Program-made: the position numbers and the translations under genes | Notes under the pieces: generated by a model | Told to the model about the DNA's origin: nothing | Seen by the model: only the letters and a program-made list of their open reading frames with translations | Database searches by the model: none | Source: an uncultured Clostridium sp. | GTDB lineage: Bacteria > Bacillota > Clostridia > TANB77 > CAG-508 | Assembly (NCBI GenBank): GCA_947570695.1 | Contig: CANOVB010000001.1 | Span: 202,553-266,552 of the forward strand | DNA: 64,000 nt | Direction of reading: 5' to 3' | Shown here: piece by piece, positions 55,008 to 64,000 of the stretch | How positions within the stretch are numbered: the stretch's first letter is position 1 | Layout: each line of letters begins with the position of its first letter

Positions 55008-56075
55008 TTGAAAGTGAAGAACGTTTTAGAAGAAATTAAAAGGAATAAAAAACAAATATTAGTAATATTAATTGTATTATTAATTATTTTTGGAGTGATT
55101 TTCTTTGTGTATAAAATAGTTGATTATAAAATAAACAATATAGATATATCAAATTCAATACATGGTATTATTGTAAAAGATGGTGCTAGCTTATACAGAA
55201 AACCAAAAATATCTAAATGGAAACATATAAGGGATTTAAATATAGGAGAAAATGTTTATATTGTAGGAGAATTTGCAGACGAAGAAAATAATGAATGGTA
55301 TAAAGTTAAAAACAGAGATAAAGCTGGATATGTTCTTAAAAATGAAGTAGACTACTTTAAATTTTCAAAAGAAAATGGAAATTGTTTAATGTCTGATGTA
55401 TCAAAGTTTAATATTCAATTTAAGCATTTTGAAAATGCTCAAGACTATGAAGTGTTTTTACTTAATTCAGATATTAATTATGTTTATATTAGAGCAGGTG
55501 GTAGAGGATACGGAGAAGAAGGAAATTTTTATACAGATTCAAAGTATAAAGTATTTATAGAAGCTTGTGAATACTTAAAGGTTCCATATGGATTTTATTA
55601 TATTGATGAAGCAATAACTAGCGAAGAAATTGATGAAGAAGTTAAATTTATAAAAAAGTTTTTAGATGAAAATGCAAAAGAGCATTGTAAGCTTCCGCTT
55701 GTGCTAGATATAGAAAATCATGATGGTGTAGGAAGAGCGGATAAAATTTGGGAAGAGAGAGCAAATTTAGTATCAGAGCTTATAACAAAATTTAAAGAAA
55801 ATAACATTGATACTATAGTTTATAGTAATGCAAAATTTGCAGATAAATATTTATCAAGTTTAAATACAAAATTTTGGCTTGCATATTATACATTAGAAAA
55901 TAAAATACCAGATTATTGGTACACTGAAACTGATCAACAACCAGTTCAAAATATAGAGTTAATGGAAAAAATGGTAGCTTGGCAATTTACAGAAACAGGT
56001 GCAGGTAAAGCAATTCCATATAAAGTTGATATTAGCCTAGTTAAGAATGAATTTTTTAGAGAATTTGTAAAATAA
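55008..56075 (+). CDS. GH25 muramidase (lysozyme) with SH3-like domain, membrane anchored
   Basis: A 355-residue cell-wall hydrolase. An N-terminal membrane helix (residues 17-40) is followed by an SH3-like wall-binding domain (residues 50-118, GASLYRKPKISKW) and a glycoside hydrolase family 25 domain (LMSDVSKFN, YVYIRAGGRGYGEEG, LPLVLDIENHDG, VAWQFTETG), whose acid residues cut peptidoglycan. The start is TTG 55008 or GTG 55014; AGG at 55003-55005 fits either. A carboxypeptidase gene follows after 12 bases. Confidence 0.88.
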   Translation: MKVKNVLEEIKRNKKQILVILIVLLIIFGVIFFVYKIVDYKINNIDISNSIHGIIVKDGASLYRKPKISKWKHIRDLNIGENVYIVGEFADEENNEWYKVKNRDKAGYVLKNEVDYFKFSKENGNCLMSDVSKFNIQFKHFENAQDYEVFLLNSDINYVYIRAGGRGYGEEGNFYTDSKYKVFIEACEYLKVPYGFYYIDEAITSEEIDEEVKFIKKFLDENAKEHCKLPLVLDIENHDGVGRADKIWEERANLVSELITKFKENNIDTIVYSNAKFADKYLSSLNTKFWLAYYTLENKIPDYWYTETDQQPVQNIELMEKMVAWQFTETGAGKAIPYKVDISLVKNEFFREFVK

Positions 56076-56087
56076 CACGGAGGAAAA

Positions 56088-57305
56088 ATGAATTTTAGAA
56101 AAAAGATAATTATATTTTTTATTGTAATTCTTGTGATGTTAACTAATTTATCACATGGAAAAGAATTGAATAGCAAAGAAGAAATAATATTAGCAGAAGA
56201 AATAAATGAAATAGTACCAAATGATGAAATTCAAGAAAATCAAGGGATGCAAATTTATTCTGATTCAGTTATTTTAATGGAACAAAAAACAGGAAAAGTG
56301 CTTTTTGAAAAAAATATGAATGAAAGAAGATATCCAGCAAGTACAACAAAAATATTAACAGCGATAATTGCAATAGAAAAATGTGATTTAAATGAAATCG
56401 CTACAGCTAGTGAGCAAGCAGTAAATGCAATAAAATCAGGATATACAATAGCAAATATACAACCAGGAGAAAGCTTTACAATAGAACAACTTTTAGATGT
56501 TTTAATGTTACAATCAGCTAATGAGGCAGCAAATGTTATAGCAGAACATATATCTGGAAGTACTTCAGAATTTGCAAAATTAATGAATGAAAAAGCAAAA
56601 GAAATAGGGTGTATGAATACAAATTTTGTAAATGCAAATGGAGCTCATAATGAAAATCATTATTCTACAGCTTATGATATGGCATTAATTGCAAGGTATT
56701 GTATGAAGAATGAAACTTTCAGAAAATTTGCAAATAAGATGGAATGCAGTTTACCAATGACAGAAATTTGGCAGCAAAAGATAGATGAATTAAAAGAAAA
56801 AGGAAAAGATGAAGAACCAAATAGGTCATTTAAAAATACTAATAAACTATTAATTCCAGATAATATGTATTATTATCCATACTGTACTGGAATGAAAACA
56901 GGATTTACAACTCCTGCTAAAAATTGCTTAATTGCAAGTAGTAATAAAAATAATTTTGAAACAATAGTAGTTGTATTACATGCAGAAGCAACGGAAGAAG
57001 GTTTAAGTGCTAGATATTTAGATACTATAAATTTATTTGAATATGCATATAATAATTTTAATATAGAAAATATACTAGAAGAATATGATATGATAGAACA
57101 TAAAGTAGAAGAGCTAAATCAAAATTTAGTAATTGGAAGTACTAATAATGATAGTAATGATGATAATAAAAAGGATATAATATTTAATCAAGAAAGCATA
57201 AAAATAGGAATAGGAATTTTAATTGTAATTATTGCGTTTATTATTATAACAAGAAGAAAAGGAAAGCATACATATAAGAAAAATGCATATTATATGGAAA
57301 ATTAA
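56088..57305 (+). CDS. dacF: D-alanyl-D-alanine carboxypeptidase (DacF-like)
   Basis: A penicillin-binding protein that trims the peptidoglycan peptide. A signal helix at residues 5-22 is followed by the three active-site motifs: Ser-x-x-Lys in YPASTTKILTAII, Ser-x-Asn in LQSANEAANV and Lys-Thr-Gly in GMKTGFTTPA. A C-terminal membrane helix (KIGIGILIVIIAFIIITRRK) anchors it. 405 residues. Paired with the lysozyme upstream, it forms a wall-remodelling unit. Confidence 0.93.
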   Translation: MNFRKKIIIFFIVILVMLTNLSHGKELNSKEEIILAEEINEIVPNDEIQENQGMQIYSDSVILMEQKTGKVLFEKNMNERRYPASTTKILTAIIAIEKCDLNEIATASEQAVNAIKSGYTIANIQPGESFTIEQLLDVLMLQSANEAANVIAEHISGSTSEFAKLMNEKAKEIGCMNTNFVNANGAHNENHYSTAYDMALIARYCMKNETFRKFANKMECSLPMTEIWQQKIDELKEKGKDEEPNRSFKNTNKLLIPDNMYYYPYCTGMKTGFTTPAKNCLIASSNKNNFETIVVVLHAEATEEGLSARYLDTINLFEYAYNNFNIENILEEYDMIEHKVEELNQNLVIGSTNNDSNDDNKKDIIFNQESIKIGIGILIVIIAFIIITRRKGKHTYKKNAYYMEN

Positions 57306-57328
57306 AAAAGTAGTATAATGCTACTTTT

Positions 57329-57400
57329 TATATTATAGGAATTACGCAGTAATTCCTATAATATAAAGGATTTGCCAATTTTACAATAAAGCTTGTCTTT
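57329..57400. repeat. dispersed intergenic repeat with 17-base hairpin
   Basis: TATATTATAGGAATTAC (57329-57345) pairs perfectly with GTAATTCCTATAATATA (57349-57365). AAGGATTTGCCAATTTTACA follows, as in the other copies. It also lies between convergent genes and may act as a terminator. Confidence 0.65.
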
Positions 57401-57446
57401 TGAAATGTTTTCTTTTTTTATTACAGAAAATCCGTGAGATACTTTA

Positions 57447-59591
57447 TTATTCTTTATTTGATGTTACATTTATTATAGTTTCTTGATTTTCTTCTGTATC
57501 GATATTTATTGTAGTTTCTTGAGAATCTTCTGAATTGGTTTCAATGTTTATTTCAATTTCCTGTTTTTCAGGTGGAGTTGGAACTTCAAATAAAGACGTT
57601 ATTTTACTAGAAGTATCAAACATATTGTTAAACTGTAAATAATGATAATTTTCAATTAATTTTGTATATTCAGTTTCTTCATAAAAATCATGATATATTC
57701 CATTTTTATCCATATATCCATTACCAGTAATAATTGGAATTTCTAAACGAAGATTATCTAAAAATTCTAGGTATGGAGTTTTTTGAATATTAGCAACATC
57801 TAGTATTAATGAAGCTAAATAATTTGAACTTATATCTGTTAAATTTTTATATTTTTCTGTATCTATATCATAATTTGCCCATATCAAAAATGGAGTAATA
57901 TATCTTTTTTCAGTAGCTTCTTTTGAAGTAGGATTAGCATAGTTTTTGGCAAGTAAAGTATTATAAAACTCATCTTCAACATAAGGTTGATGATCGCCAA
58001 ACAACACTATTATAGTTGGTTCTTCTTGCTCTTCAAAATAATTTATTAAATATTCTAAAGCTTCATCAGAAAGTTTAATTAAAGATAAATATTGATTTAA
58101 TTTAGAATATTCATTATTAGAGGCTATAATTGAATTTGGAAAGTTTTCATCAGTAAAGCTTCCATGGTTTTGCATAGTAAGTGTGAAATTAAATATTTTC
58201 TCATTTTCGCTTTTATTTTCATAAAGACTTATAATATTTTGATAAGTACTTAAATCGCTAGGATATTCTCTTATGTATGTTAAATCTTTTAAAGTATGTA
58301 TATGCCAAAAAGAATTAAATCCAAGTCTTGGATATGCTAAATTTCTATTATAACCCTGAGGATAATAACAATGTATTGCACTTGTAGTATATCCTTGAGA
58401 TTTTAATATTGTAGCTAAAGAATATGAATTTCTAAGTACATATTGTTGGTATGGGACAGTTCTTTTCGGAACAAAAGCCATTGAATTTGAAGTTAAAAAT
58501 TCCCATTCACTATTAGGTGTTGTAGCTCCAAAAATTGAAACATGAAGATTTCCTTTTATAGCATTTTTTTCAAGGCTATTAAAAAAAGGTAAGTAATCTG
58601 CATTTGTATTAAAGCTTCCTATTACTTTTAAATCAGCAAATGATTCATTCATAATTGCTATAATATTAGGATATTCAAAATTTTCATCATGTTCTACTAA
58701 AGGCACTTCTATTGAACTTACAAGTTCAGTAATTGAATCTATATCGTAACCTTCGGGAGTAGTAATAATAAGGTTCCTAGATTGTTTAAATAAGCTAGCA
58801 ATTAAACCATTATTATGATATTCCTCTTTGGGATCCCAATTTTCATCTAATTCATATTCTTTAATCATATCTGTAAAATAGAAATCATGAATAAAAGTAA
58901 CTATTATAATTAAAGCGATTAATCTATAAACTATTTTTAATTTTCCGTTCTTAAAACTTTTAAATTTTATTTTATGTAATATAAAAATTCCAAGTAAAAA
59001 TAGCAAAATTCCAATAATACATTTTTTTGAAATAACTATTTTAAAAGTAGGTAAAACAGTTAAGGCAACATTTACTGAGAAAATATCCCATGGAACAAGA
59101 GGAGTTCCTCTAAAAGTAGTTATAAAATAATTTACAATTCCTACTATAAAAGTTAATACCATACTTAAATACAAACCAACTTTTATTTTTCCACAAATAC
59201 AATAGAAAAATCCGATAATAAAATAAATAAAAATAAAATTTAGTTTCATTCTTTCTTCTTCAAAAATAAGCTTTCCATCACAGAAAAGTTGGCAATAAAG
59301 ATAAATAATTAGTGGAATAGCAATAAGAGTAAAAGTTTTTGCCAAAATTTCTAAGTAAAAGTGCTTATCTATATTTTTTATTTTATTAACAATTTTATCT
59401 AATTTACTAATATGATAAAATTTATCTAAATAAAGTTTTCGAGCAAAAGAAATAAAAAAGCTTTTAATTTTTAATAAATAAGGAATAAGTAATTTTTTTA
59501 AGCTTTCTAGTTTAGAAACTATGATTAATTTTAATTTAGATAATTTAGAATTAATAAGTTCTTTTAATTTTATTTCAATCAATCCTTTCAA
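57447..59591 (-). CDS. LTA synthase family sulfatase-type membrane protein
   Basis: A 714-residue protein of the LtaS/phosphoglycerol-transferase family, which builds polyglycerol-phosphate on lipids. After a basic N-terminal 75 residues come five membrane helices (about residues 76-245). The extracellular alkaline-phosphatase-fold domain has NIIAIMNESFADLKVIG, the nucleophile-type Thr in FGATTPNSEWEFLTS, and VLFGDHQPYVED (metal-binding Asp-His). The last 50 residues are Glu/Thr/Asn-rich. The real substrate is unproven. Gap 59592-60031 holds the DnaA-box cluster. Confidence 0.88.
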   Translation of the reverse strand: MKGLIEIKLKELINSKLSKLKLIIVSKLESLKKLLIPYLLKIKSFFISFARKLYLDKFYHISKLDKIVNKIKNIDKHFYLEILAKTFTLIAIPLIIYLYCQLFCDGKLIFEEERMKLNFIFIYFIIGFFYCICGKIKVGLYLSMVLTFIVGIVNYFITTFRGTPLVPWDIFSVNVALTVLPTFKIVISKKCIIGILLFLLGIFILHKIKFKSFKNGKLKIVYRLIALIIIVTFIHDFYFTDMIKEYELDENWDPKEEYHNNGLIASLFKQSRNLIITTPEGYDIDSITELVSSIEVPLVEHDENFEYPNIIAIMNESFADLKVIGSFNTNADYLPFFNSLEKNAIKGNLHVSIFGATTPNSEWEFLTSNSMAFVPKRTVPYQQYVLRNSYSLATILKSQGYTTSAIHCYYPQGYNRNLAYPRLGFNSFWHIHTLKDLTYIREYPSDLSTYQNIISLYENKSENEKIFNFTLTMQNHGSFTDENFPNSIIASNNEYSKLNQYLSLIKLSDEALEYLINYFEEQEEPTIIVLFGDHQPYVEDEFYNTLLAKNYANPTSKEATEKRYITPFLIWANYDIDTEKYKNLTDISSNYLASLILDVANIQKTPYLEFLDNLRLEIPIITGNGYMDKNGIYHDFYEETEYTKLIENYHYLQFNNMFDTSSKITSLFEVPTPPEKQEIEINIETNSEDSQETTINIDTEENQETIINVTSNKE

Positions 59592-59827
59592 AAATTGGCA
59601 AATAGTGTTTTTATTTGTCCAATTTTGCTTTTAAAAGTCATTCACTAAATATAACACAATTATTAGGAAAATGGAAGAGCAAAAAGATAAAAAAAATAAT
59701 TGTTTACCAAAAGACAAACCTGAAGGGAAAACTGGAATATCAATGATAATCTTAATGTTAACCAAACATACATACTGTACACATAAAAAATATAAATAAA
59801 AACATTATAATAAAAATGTAAAAAAAA

Positions 59828-59895
59828 TGTGAATAAAATGTGTCGAAAAAGTATTATAATAATAGTTATTCACAGAGTTATCCACATTATCCACA
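59828..59895 (+). promoter_or_regulatory. cluster of four DnaA boxes
   Basis: TTATTCACA (59866-59874), TTATCCACA (59878-59886) and TTATCCACA (59887-59895) lie in tandem; TGTGAATAA (59828-59836) is a fourth in reverse. Very AT-rich DNA follows to 60000. The consensus DnaA box is TTATNCACA. This may be an origin-like element, a DnaA titration site or a DnaA-controlled promoter for the HAD gene. Confidence 0.75.
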
Positions 59896-60031
59896 GGTAA
59901 AAATAATATAAAAAATAGTTTTCATAAAAGCAGAAAAATTAACATAATATTTGACAACAAATTTTTACAAAAAATTTAATTGATAATATAATGAGTTTGT
60001 AATATAATAAAAACAAAAATTGGAGGTATAC

Positions 60032-60685
60032 ATGAATTATTATTTAGATTTTGATAATACTTTATATGAAACAGCTAGTTTAACAACAAGTATGATAAAT
60101 GCAATTTCTCAAGTGGTTTCAGAAAGTACAGGATTAGATATTAAAGAGATAGAAGAATATGTAAGAAACAATTTTGTTTCTACTACAGATAATATATTTA
60201 CACATGCAGAAAAAGTAGCCAAGAGATATGGAATAGATGCTAAAAATTTAAAAGAGGCAGTAAAAGACGTTATTGACAATGGAGAAGAATTTGTATTTGA
60301 AGATGCCAAAAGATTTCTTGAAAGGTTAAAGACAAGCGGTCATAAAGCATTTGTTTTAACTTATGTTTCAAAAGGAAATCAAAGTTATCAATTAAGAAAA
60401 GTTATGGGATCTGGTTTAAATGATTATTTTGATGGTATAATTTTGACAGCAGAATTAAAATATACATTAGATTTAGATTATTCAAAAGGTGTATTTATTG
60501 ATGATGATCCAAGAGACCTAACTGGATTATATAATGCTGGAGCAAGAAAAGTAATAAGAATAAAAAAGCCAAGTAATAAAAGATCAAAAATAGAAATAAA
60601 TAATCCGCATATTGAGGAATATGAAACTTTTGATGATATAGAAATACCAAAAATAAGAAAAAAAGAAGAAGAAGAAGGAAGATAA
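60032..60685 (+). CDS. HAD-superfamily hydrolase
   Basis: A 217-residue HAD-fold phosphatase. Motif I is YLDFDNTLYE (nucleophile Asp) at residue 4, motif II is KAFVLTYVSKGN, motif III is a lysine near ELKYTLD, and motif IV is GVFIDDDPRDL. The substrate is unknown. The start is ATG 60032 with GGAGG about six bases upstream; an in-frame ATG at 60020 overlaps that site. It sits just after the DnaA-box cluster. Confidence 0.85.
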   Translation: MNYYLDFDNTLYETASLTTSMINAISQVVSESTGLDIKEIEEYVRNNFVSTTDNIFTHAEKVAKRYGIDAKNLKEAVKDVIDNGEEFVFEDAKRFLERLKTSGHKAFVLTYVSKGNQSYQLRKVMGSGLNDYFDGIILTAELKYTLDLDYSKGVFIDDDPRDLTGLYNAGARKVIRIKKPSNKRSKIEINNPHIEEYETFDDIEIPKIRKKEEEEGR

Positions 60686-60769
60686 TTATATAAAATTAAT
60701 ATAGGTTTAAAATAGATATGTTAAATATAAGTTTAAAATAAAATCTTGACTTTAAACTAAAACTATTGT

Positions 60770-60992
60770 AGAATAAATAACATAATATAAATTGCGATGA
60801 AAAAGAGGGAATATATTAAAAACTATTTTTAGTGAATTTGTGATGGTGGAAAACAAATAATAGTAAATATATTTTGGAACTTTGGAGCAATATTAATTAA
60901 GAGGTGGGCTAAATAAAAAGCCAATTAGGGTGGAACCGCGTAAGTAGAACTTACGTCCCTAGCTTTATGCTAAGGATGTAAGTTTTTTGTTT
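60770..60992 (+). promoter_or_regulatory. T-box leader of glyS
   Basis: The T-box AGGGTGGAACCGCG is at 60927-60940. The terminator is AACTTACGTCC (60948-60958) with GGATGTAAGTT (60974-60984), then TTTTGTTTT. It precedes the glycyl-tRNA synthetase, so the sensed tRNA should be tRNA-Gly. I could not place the specifier codon with certainty. Confidence 0.9.
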
Positions 60993-61069
60993 TGTAAAAA
61001 CTAATCCTTAGAGAAAAATATGAAAATTGCCATGTTTCATATTGAAAAAATAAAGAGGAGGTTTTTATT

Positions 61070-62452
61070 ATGGTAGAATCAATGGAAAAAATCGTAAATT
61101 TATGTAAGGCAAGAGGATATGTTTATTCTGGTTCAGAAATTTATGGAGGTTTAGCAAACACTTGGGACTATGGACCTTTAGGAGTTGAACTAAAAAACAA
61201 TGTAAAAAGAGTATGGATGAAAAAATTTGTTCAAGAGAGCAAATATAATGTAGGTTTAGATGCAGCAATTTTGATGAATCCACAAACTTGGGTTGCATCT
61301 GGACACGTTGGAGGCTTTTCAGATCCATTAATAGACTGTAAAGAATGTAAAACTAGACATAGAGCTGACAAACTTATTGAAGAATGGGCACATGATAATG
61401 GAAAAGATATGATAGCTGATGGTATGTCAGATAGCGAAATGATAAAATTTATGGATGATAATAAAATAAATTGTCCAAATTGTGGAAAACATAATTTTAC
61501 AGAAATAAGAAAATTTAATTTAATGTTTAAAACTTATCAAGGTGTAACAGAAGACGCAAAAGCTGAAATATATTTAAGACCAGAAACAGCACAAGGTATA
61601 TTTGTAAATTTTAAAAATGTAATGAGAACAACAAGAAGAAAAATACCTATGGGAATTGCTCAAATAGGAAAATCTTTTAGAAATGAAATTACACCAGGAA
61701 ACTTTACATTTAGAACAAGAGAATTCGAGCAAATGGAACTTGAATTTTTCTGCAAACCTGGAACAGATTTAGAGTGGCACGCTTACTGGAAAGAATACTG
61801 CAAGAAATGGTTATTAAATTTAGGTATGATAGAAGAAAATATAAGATTAAGAGATCATGAACAAGCAGAATTATCTCATTATAGTAATGCTACAACAGAT
61901 ATAGAATTTAAATTCCCATTTGGTTGGGGAGAACTATGGGGAATTGCAGATAGAACAGATTTTGACTTAAAACAACATATGGAATATTCTAAAGAAGATA
62001 TGAATTATTTAGATCCAGAAACAAATGAAAGATATGTTCCATATTGTATAGAACCATCACTTGGAGCAGATAGAGTAACACTTGCATTTTTATGTAATAG
62101 TTATTTTGAAGAAGAGGTAGGAGAAGGAGATGTAAGAACAGTATTAAAATTACATCCAGCATTAGCACCATATAAAGTTGCTATTTTACCACTTTCTAAA
62201 AAGCTATCTGAAAAGGCTGATGAAGTTTATACTGAGCTTTCAAAATACTTTATGTGTGATTATGATGAAGCAGGAAGCATAGGAAAAAGATATAGAAGAG
62301 AAGATGAAATAGGAACACCATATTGTGTGACAGTTGACTTTGATACTTTGGAGGATGGATGTGTAACTGTTAGAGATAGAGATACAATGGAACAAATTAG
62401 AATTAAAATTGAAGATGTTAGAAAATATGTTGAAGAAAAATTAGTATTTTAA
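61070..62452 (+). CDS. glyS: glycyl-tRNA synthetase, homodimeric type
   Basis: Charges tRNA-Gly. A class II enzyme of 460 residues of the eukaryote-like alpha2 type. Motif 1 region is [16 protein letters not shown], zinc cysteines are CKECKTRH and CPNCGKHNF, motif 2 is [19 protein letters not shown], and motif 3 is [16 protein letters not shown]. The anticodon-binding domain ends the protein. GAGGAGG precedes the ATG. It is of added interest because this organism appears to insert glycine after every skipped CGG base. Confidence 0.97.
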   Translation: MVESMEKIVNLCKARGYVYSGSEIYGGLANTWDYGPLGVELKNNVKRVWMKKFVQESKYNVGLDAAILMNPQTWVASGHVGGFSDPLIDCKECKTRHRADKLIEEWAHDNGKDMIADGMSDSEMIKFMDDNKINCPNCGKHNFTEIRKFNLMFKTYQGVTEDAKAEIYLRPETAQGIFVNFKNVMRTTRRKIPMGIAQIGKSFRNEITPGNFTFRTREFEQMELEFFCKPGTDLEWHAYWKEYCKKWLLNLGMIEENIRLRDHEQAELSHYSNATTDIEFKFPFGWGELWGIADRTDFDLKQHMEYSKEDMNYLDPETNERYVPYCIEPSLGADRVTLAFLCNSYFEEEVGEGDVRTVLKLHPALAPYKVAILPLSKKLSEKADEVYTELSKYFMCDYDEAGSIGKRYRREDEIGTPYCVTVDFDTLEDGCVTVRDRDTMEQIRIKIEDVRKYVEEKLVF

Positions 62453-62454
62453 TT

Positions 62455-62493
62455 AAAAAAAGTCTTTTATAATTTTTTATAAAAGGCTTTTTT
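62455..62493 (+). terminator. terminator of glyS
   Basis: A-run plus GTCTTTTATAA pairs with TTATAAAAGGC plus T-run around TTTT, three bases after the stop. Confidence 0.85.
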
Positions 62494-62640
62494 ATATAAT
62501 AGAAAAGTTCCCTGAACTTCTATTATATAAAGCTTTCAGCAATTTGTACAGAAAAATTTCTCAGAAATTTTTCACACATCGAACATTTCTTAGATGTAGC
62601 AAATGAAATGAGTTACAGATAAGTTATATAGGAAAAAGAT
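62493..62640. repeat. dispersed intergenic repeat, longest copy
   Basis: The most complete copy. Hairpin TATATAATAGAAAAGTTC / GAACTTCTATTATATA (62493-62529, one bulge); then CAATTTGTACAGAAAAATTT; then GAACATTTCTTAGATGTAGC; then AAATGAAATGAGTTACAGAT and AAGTTATATAGG. Other copies carry subsets of these blocks in the same order. Confidence 0.75.
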
Positions 62641-62828
62641 AAGGTAATTTGTACTTAGTTTTGCTTTTGAGATTATGATAATGTCTTTCTTTGTTCTAAA
62701 AGTTGAATAAATTTACATAATATGGTATAATAAACATGGATTTGCGTCTAGTTTATGCACATATGAAGTGAGAGTACAGTGCAAAACTACTTGTTTATGG
62801 CGTATGGAGTTATGGAGGAAGCGAAGAT

Positions 62829-63377
62829 ATGGGAAATACCCGGAAACTGCTAAAAACCTGTGGCATGTTTATGCTGGTGATGCTTCTGTTTACTACTGGC
62901 TGTGCTGAGAAGAACGATGAAGGCACAAAGTATGAGGTAGATGGAGTCATTTTTGATAATGACTTGATAAGTATTACTGGTGTAAGTACTGATGAGTATT
63001 TGGAAGCTTTTGAAACACAAGAAGTCCTTTATTCATGCTTTGCCACAGATATGAAGGTCTTTAATGCTGCCAATATTATTGATTTAGGTGGAGCTGTTAT
63101 CCAGATTGCTCCTGGTGAGGACTACTTGGAAGAACTCCCATGCTCGAATTTGCTGGTGATAGAAAACCATGAAACTACACTGGTAACAGATAAATTGGAA
63201 GAATTTTTTATCTGTGAGGATGAAAACGGAAACAGGACTTTATACTACGAAATATATCATTTGTATGATGAAAAAGAGGAAAAAGAGACTGTAACCAAGT
63301 ATTTAACTCTAAAAGCGTACAAGATTGAGTTTAAATACTATTTGTCCATTTCACAGCCCAAAATAGAAGTGATTTAA
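62829..63377 (+). CDS. putative lipoprotein of foreign base composition
   Basis: A 182-residue protein with a lipoprotein signal: MFMLVMLLFTTGCAEK, lipobox cysteine near residue 25. The rest (EVDGVIFDNDLISITGVSTD) is unrecognised. GGAGG lies 10 bases before the ATG. Base use is strikingly richer in G and C than neighbours (CTGCTAAAAACCTGTGGC), which suggests recent transfer. Codon 5 is CGG (62841-62843). If the host skips CGG the frame would stop at once after GNC, so this imported gene may be silent, or initiation may occur at ATG 62862. Confidence 0.6.
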   Translation: MGNTRKLLKTCGMFMLVMLLFTTGCAEKNDEGTKYEVDGVIFDNDLISITGVSTDEYLEAFETQEVLYSCFATDMKVFNAANIIDLGGAVIQIAPGEDYLEELPCSNLLVIENHETTLVTDKLEEFFICEDENGNRTLYYEIYHLYDEKEEKETVTKYLTLKAYKIEFKYYLSISQPKIEVI

Positions 63378-63407
63378 GGCAAATCCAATTTCCATACACC
63401 ATAAACG

Positions 63408-63455
63408 AAATCGAGTAAGATTGCGGAGATATATTCTGCAAACACTGCTCGATTT
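63408..63455 (+). terminator. hairpin after the lipoprotein gene
   Basis: AAATCGAG (63408-63415) pairs with CTCGATTT (63448-63455), with an inner TTGC...GCAA stem. The remainder up to 63748 is AT-rich with no gene. Confidence 0.55.
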
Positions 63456-63748
63456 GTAATTATAAGCTTAAATTGTAATTAATAATATTAATATAATATC
63501 AAATTCGTGTTTATTGATAAAAGTATAAACTTATGATATTACACTAAAATAATTTATAATAAAAATGTATAAAAATATGTTAAAATACCTTAAAATCAAT
63601 GTTTTTGAAGAATAAAAAAAGTTGTAAAAAATAAAAAAATGATACTAATAAGATACTAACCTCATAGAGCTTTATACAATCTTATAGAGCTTTTAGATGG
63701 AAAAATACAAAACAAAGTTTTATATTTATAAATATTAAAATAAAAAAA

Positions 63749-63799
63749 TAAGTCAAAAAAGAAGTTTACAAAATACTTTTCTGGCTTATTATTTTTTGA
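63749..63799 (+). terminator. hairpin terminator before the last gene
   Basis: AATAAGTCAAAAAAG pairs with CTTTTCTGGCTTATT, allowing G-T pairs, followed by ATTTTTTGAC. Confidence 0.55.
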
Positions 63800-63897
63800 C
63801 TATTTTCATATACATTTTTTTAGAATAATGTTACAATGATAGCGATAACTAGTAAGTTGTCGCTTAGATTAAATTTAATTATGAGGAGATGTATATT

Positions 63898-64000
63898 ATG
63901 AAAAAGAAAATATGTATTGTTGCAGGAATAACTTTAATAATACTTATTGTTGCAGGAATTATAACAAACTATGCAGATAGTGGCAGAGTAACAACAGGAC
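63898..64000 (+). CDS. N-terminus of a membrane-anchored or secreted protein, cut by the window end
   Basis: ATG 63898 lies behind GAGGAG. The 34 codons present encode KKKICIVAGITLIILIVAG, a signal or anchor helix, then IITNYADSGRVTTG. Too little remains to identify the protein. Confidence 0.7.
   Translation, partial: MKKKICIVAGITLIILIVAGIITNYADSGRVTTG

Overview
The window is chromosome from a very AT-rich, Gram-positive, spore-former-type Firmicute, most likely an uncultured member of the Clostridia. The signs are LexA, a SpoVT regulator, T-box leaders before valS and glyS, an LTA-synthase-like enzyme, sortase, an ECF folate transporter and AGGAGG-type ribosome binding sites. No marker here fixes the genus.

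Layout. 1-6.8 kb: lexA, then a reverse-strand block folC / EcfT / EcfA / FolT-like folate uptake and mutS2. 7.1-8.3 kb: an ECF sigma factor with a zinc-type anti-sigma factor. 8.4-8.8 kb: a GC-rich islet. 9.0-12.6 kb: dnaE. 13.5-21.2 kb: pyrimidine biosynthesis (PyrE-like, pyrC, a NUDIX-PyrF fusion, pyrK, pyrD) with pyrB at 31.8 kb. 21-31 kb: LemA/DUF3137, valS, an acyltransferase, comF and a KAP-type NTPase. 32-40 kb: an amidoligase with small acidic partners, spoVT, a Sel1 protein, a short alaS and a sortase. 40.7-54.7 kb: a 14-kb integrative element in the 3' end of tRNA-Gln. 55-64 kb: GH25 lysozyme, DacF-like carboxypeptidase, LTA synthase family protein, a DnaA-box cluster, a HAD phosphatase, glyS, a foreign-looking lipoprotein and a truncated membrane gene.

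Main result. Genes that look broken are not randomly broken. In dnaE, in six genes of the mobile element (integrase, excisionase, primase/helicase, an MBL-fold nuclease and two unknowns) and probably in one small chromosomal gene, every in-frame CGG codon coincides with a +1 change of reading frame. Skipping the C and reading the next GGN as glycine restores one full-length protein each time. I count 27 such sites in 8 genes: 3 in dnaE, 1 at 36534, 3 in the excisionase, 1 in the primase, 7 in the integrase, 10 in the MBL gene, and 1 each in the genes ending at 49883 and 40965. The restored glycines fall in invariant motifs (DnaE GPGRGS, YRPGPMD and SLGRAD; MBL LYTGDYR and ITEGTT). I found no in-frame CGG that must be read as arginine in the native AT-rich genes I checked by eye. 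CGG behaves as an unassigned codon that the ribosome passes by a +1 move, or as a four-base CGGN glycine codon. The preceding codons are too varied for ordinary P-site slippage. The mobile element depends on the same behaviour, so it would make broken proteins in hosts that read CGG as arginine.

Other points of interest are a dispersed intergenic repeat family, a four-box DnaA cluster with no dnaA nearby, the NUDIX-PyrF fusion with an internal start, the AlaRS lacking its C-terminal domain, and near-terminal direct repeats in the integrated element.
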